Positions 7,008-7,188 of a stretch of DNA of 7,188 nucleotides are shown piece by piece. The DNA is taken from positions 1-7,188 of the forward strand of contig CAZPDM010000126.1 in the NCBI GenBank assembly GCA_964585305.1. The letters run 5' to 3'. The stretch comes from CAZPDM01 sp964585305 (lineage in GTDB: Bacteria; Planctomycetota; Uabimicrobiia; Uabimicrobiales; JABWCH01). The position numbers were made by a program, and so were the translations under genes. The notes under the pieces are model-generated. The model did no database searches. It was given only the letters and a program-made list of their open reading frames with translations, and had not been told where the DNA came from. Each line of letters opens with the position of its first letter. The stretch's first letter is position 1.

Positions 7008-7188
7008 ATCCGTCTAAAGTCCTTCCCTGACCTAATTTTCATTAGGTATTTGTGGGGGGTTATTTCCCACTCGGTACTATGACTTCTCTGTAACGATTCC
7101 ATGTCTTCGTAAGGCAATTTACTCAATGTACATCGTTATCAACTGTTCCGATAAGATTTCCTCTACTGATTTTCTACAGTTTATTGCA

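Larger units (their letters stand above)
6870..7188 (-). mobile_element. 3' part of a group II intron (5' part outside window)
   Basis: On the minus strand this stretch carries a domain IV-like stem, a 34-nt domain V, a domain VI with a bulged adenosine, and a 3' end in ...CCTATCCTTAT, matching the AY rule for group II 3' splice sites. Upstream (7008-7188) are further small hairpins: CCTAAT-GAAA-ATTAGG (7031-7046, GAAA tetraloop) and GTGGG...CCCAC (7052-7070), probably domain III or peripheral structure. No maturase is recognisable. One minus-strand frame open from the window edge stops at 7119-7121, and a 73-codon frame at 6905-7126 overlaps domain V and is not a gene. The intron has the same orientation as the sulfatase gene it abuts, as needed for splicing of the sense transcript. 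Confidence 0.85.

Noticed and set aside
6905..7126. 73-codon minus-strand frame as a small gene
   Set aside because: It runs straight through the domain IV stem and domain V, so its sequence is explained by intron RNA structure; its start is a TTG.

Overview
This is a strongly AT-rich bacterial window. It holds five protein genes or gene remnants and the 3' end of a group II intron. Two multi-TM envelope enzymes with no Gram-positive features, and a two-receiver PEP/pyruvate-binding protein of a type I associate with Desulfobacterota (Desulfovibrio-like bacteria) and Bacteroidetes, suggest a low-GC Gram-negative, perhaps a Desulfovibrionaceae relative. That placement is a guess from gene content.

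Region 1 (1-1365, plus strand) is the end of an arsenic-resistance operon. It holds the C-terminus of a probable ACR3-type arsenite permease. A GTG-started membrane protein follows 18 bases later. It fuses a periplasmic thioredoxin domain to a CcdA/DsbD-like (ArsG-like) membrane domain. A perfect 16-bp bidirectional terminator closes this operon and also the gene converging on it.

Region 2 (1364-3799, minus strand) is one 811-residue cytoplasmic protein: a degenerate receiver domain, a complete receiver domain, and a PEP-synthase-type ATP-grasp domain without the phosphohistidine and PEP-binding domains. It looks like a stand-alone regulatory or orphan kinase-like protein.

Region 3 (3921-7188, minus strand) is an envelope locus read as group II intron 3' end -> LTA-synthase/OpgB-type sulfatase -> PAP2 phosphatase -> terminator. 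It has been hit three times. The intron, recognised by a 34-nt domain V and a domain VI with a bulged branch-point A, abuts the sulfatase reading frame exactly where that frame stays open, so the gene's start codon must lie in an upstream exon outside the window. A 173-bp MITE-like element with 10-bp perfect terminal inverted repeats and TAA flanks sits between sulfatase and phosphatase. The phosphatase carries one in-frame UGA where Trp is expected, cutting off its catalytic histidine motif, while the frame continues intact for 49 more codons.

If the intron splices, the sulfatase (five TM segments plus an extracytoplasmic phosphoglycerol or phosphoethanolamine-type transferase domain) can still be made. 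The PAP2 enzyme, normally an undecaprenyl- or lipid-phosphate phosphatase-like partner, would be lost unless the UGA is read through.
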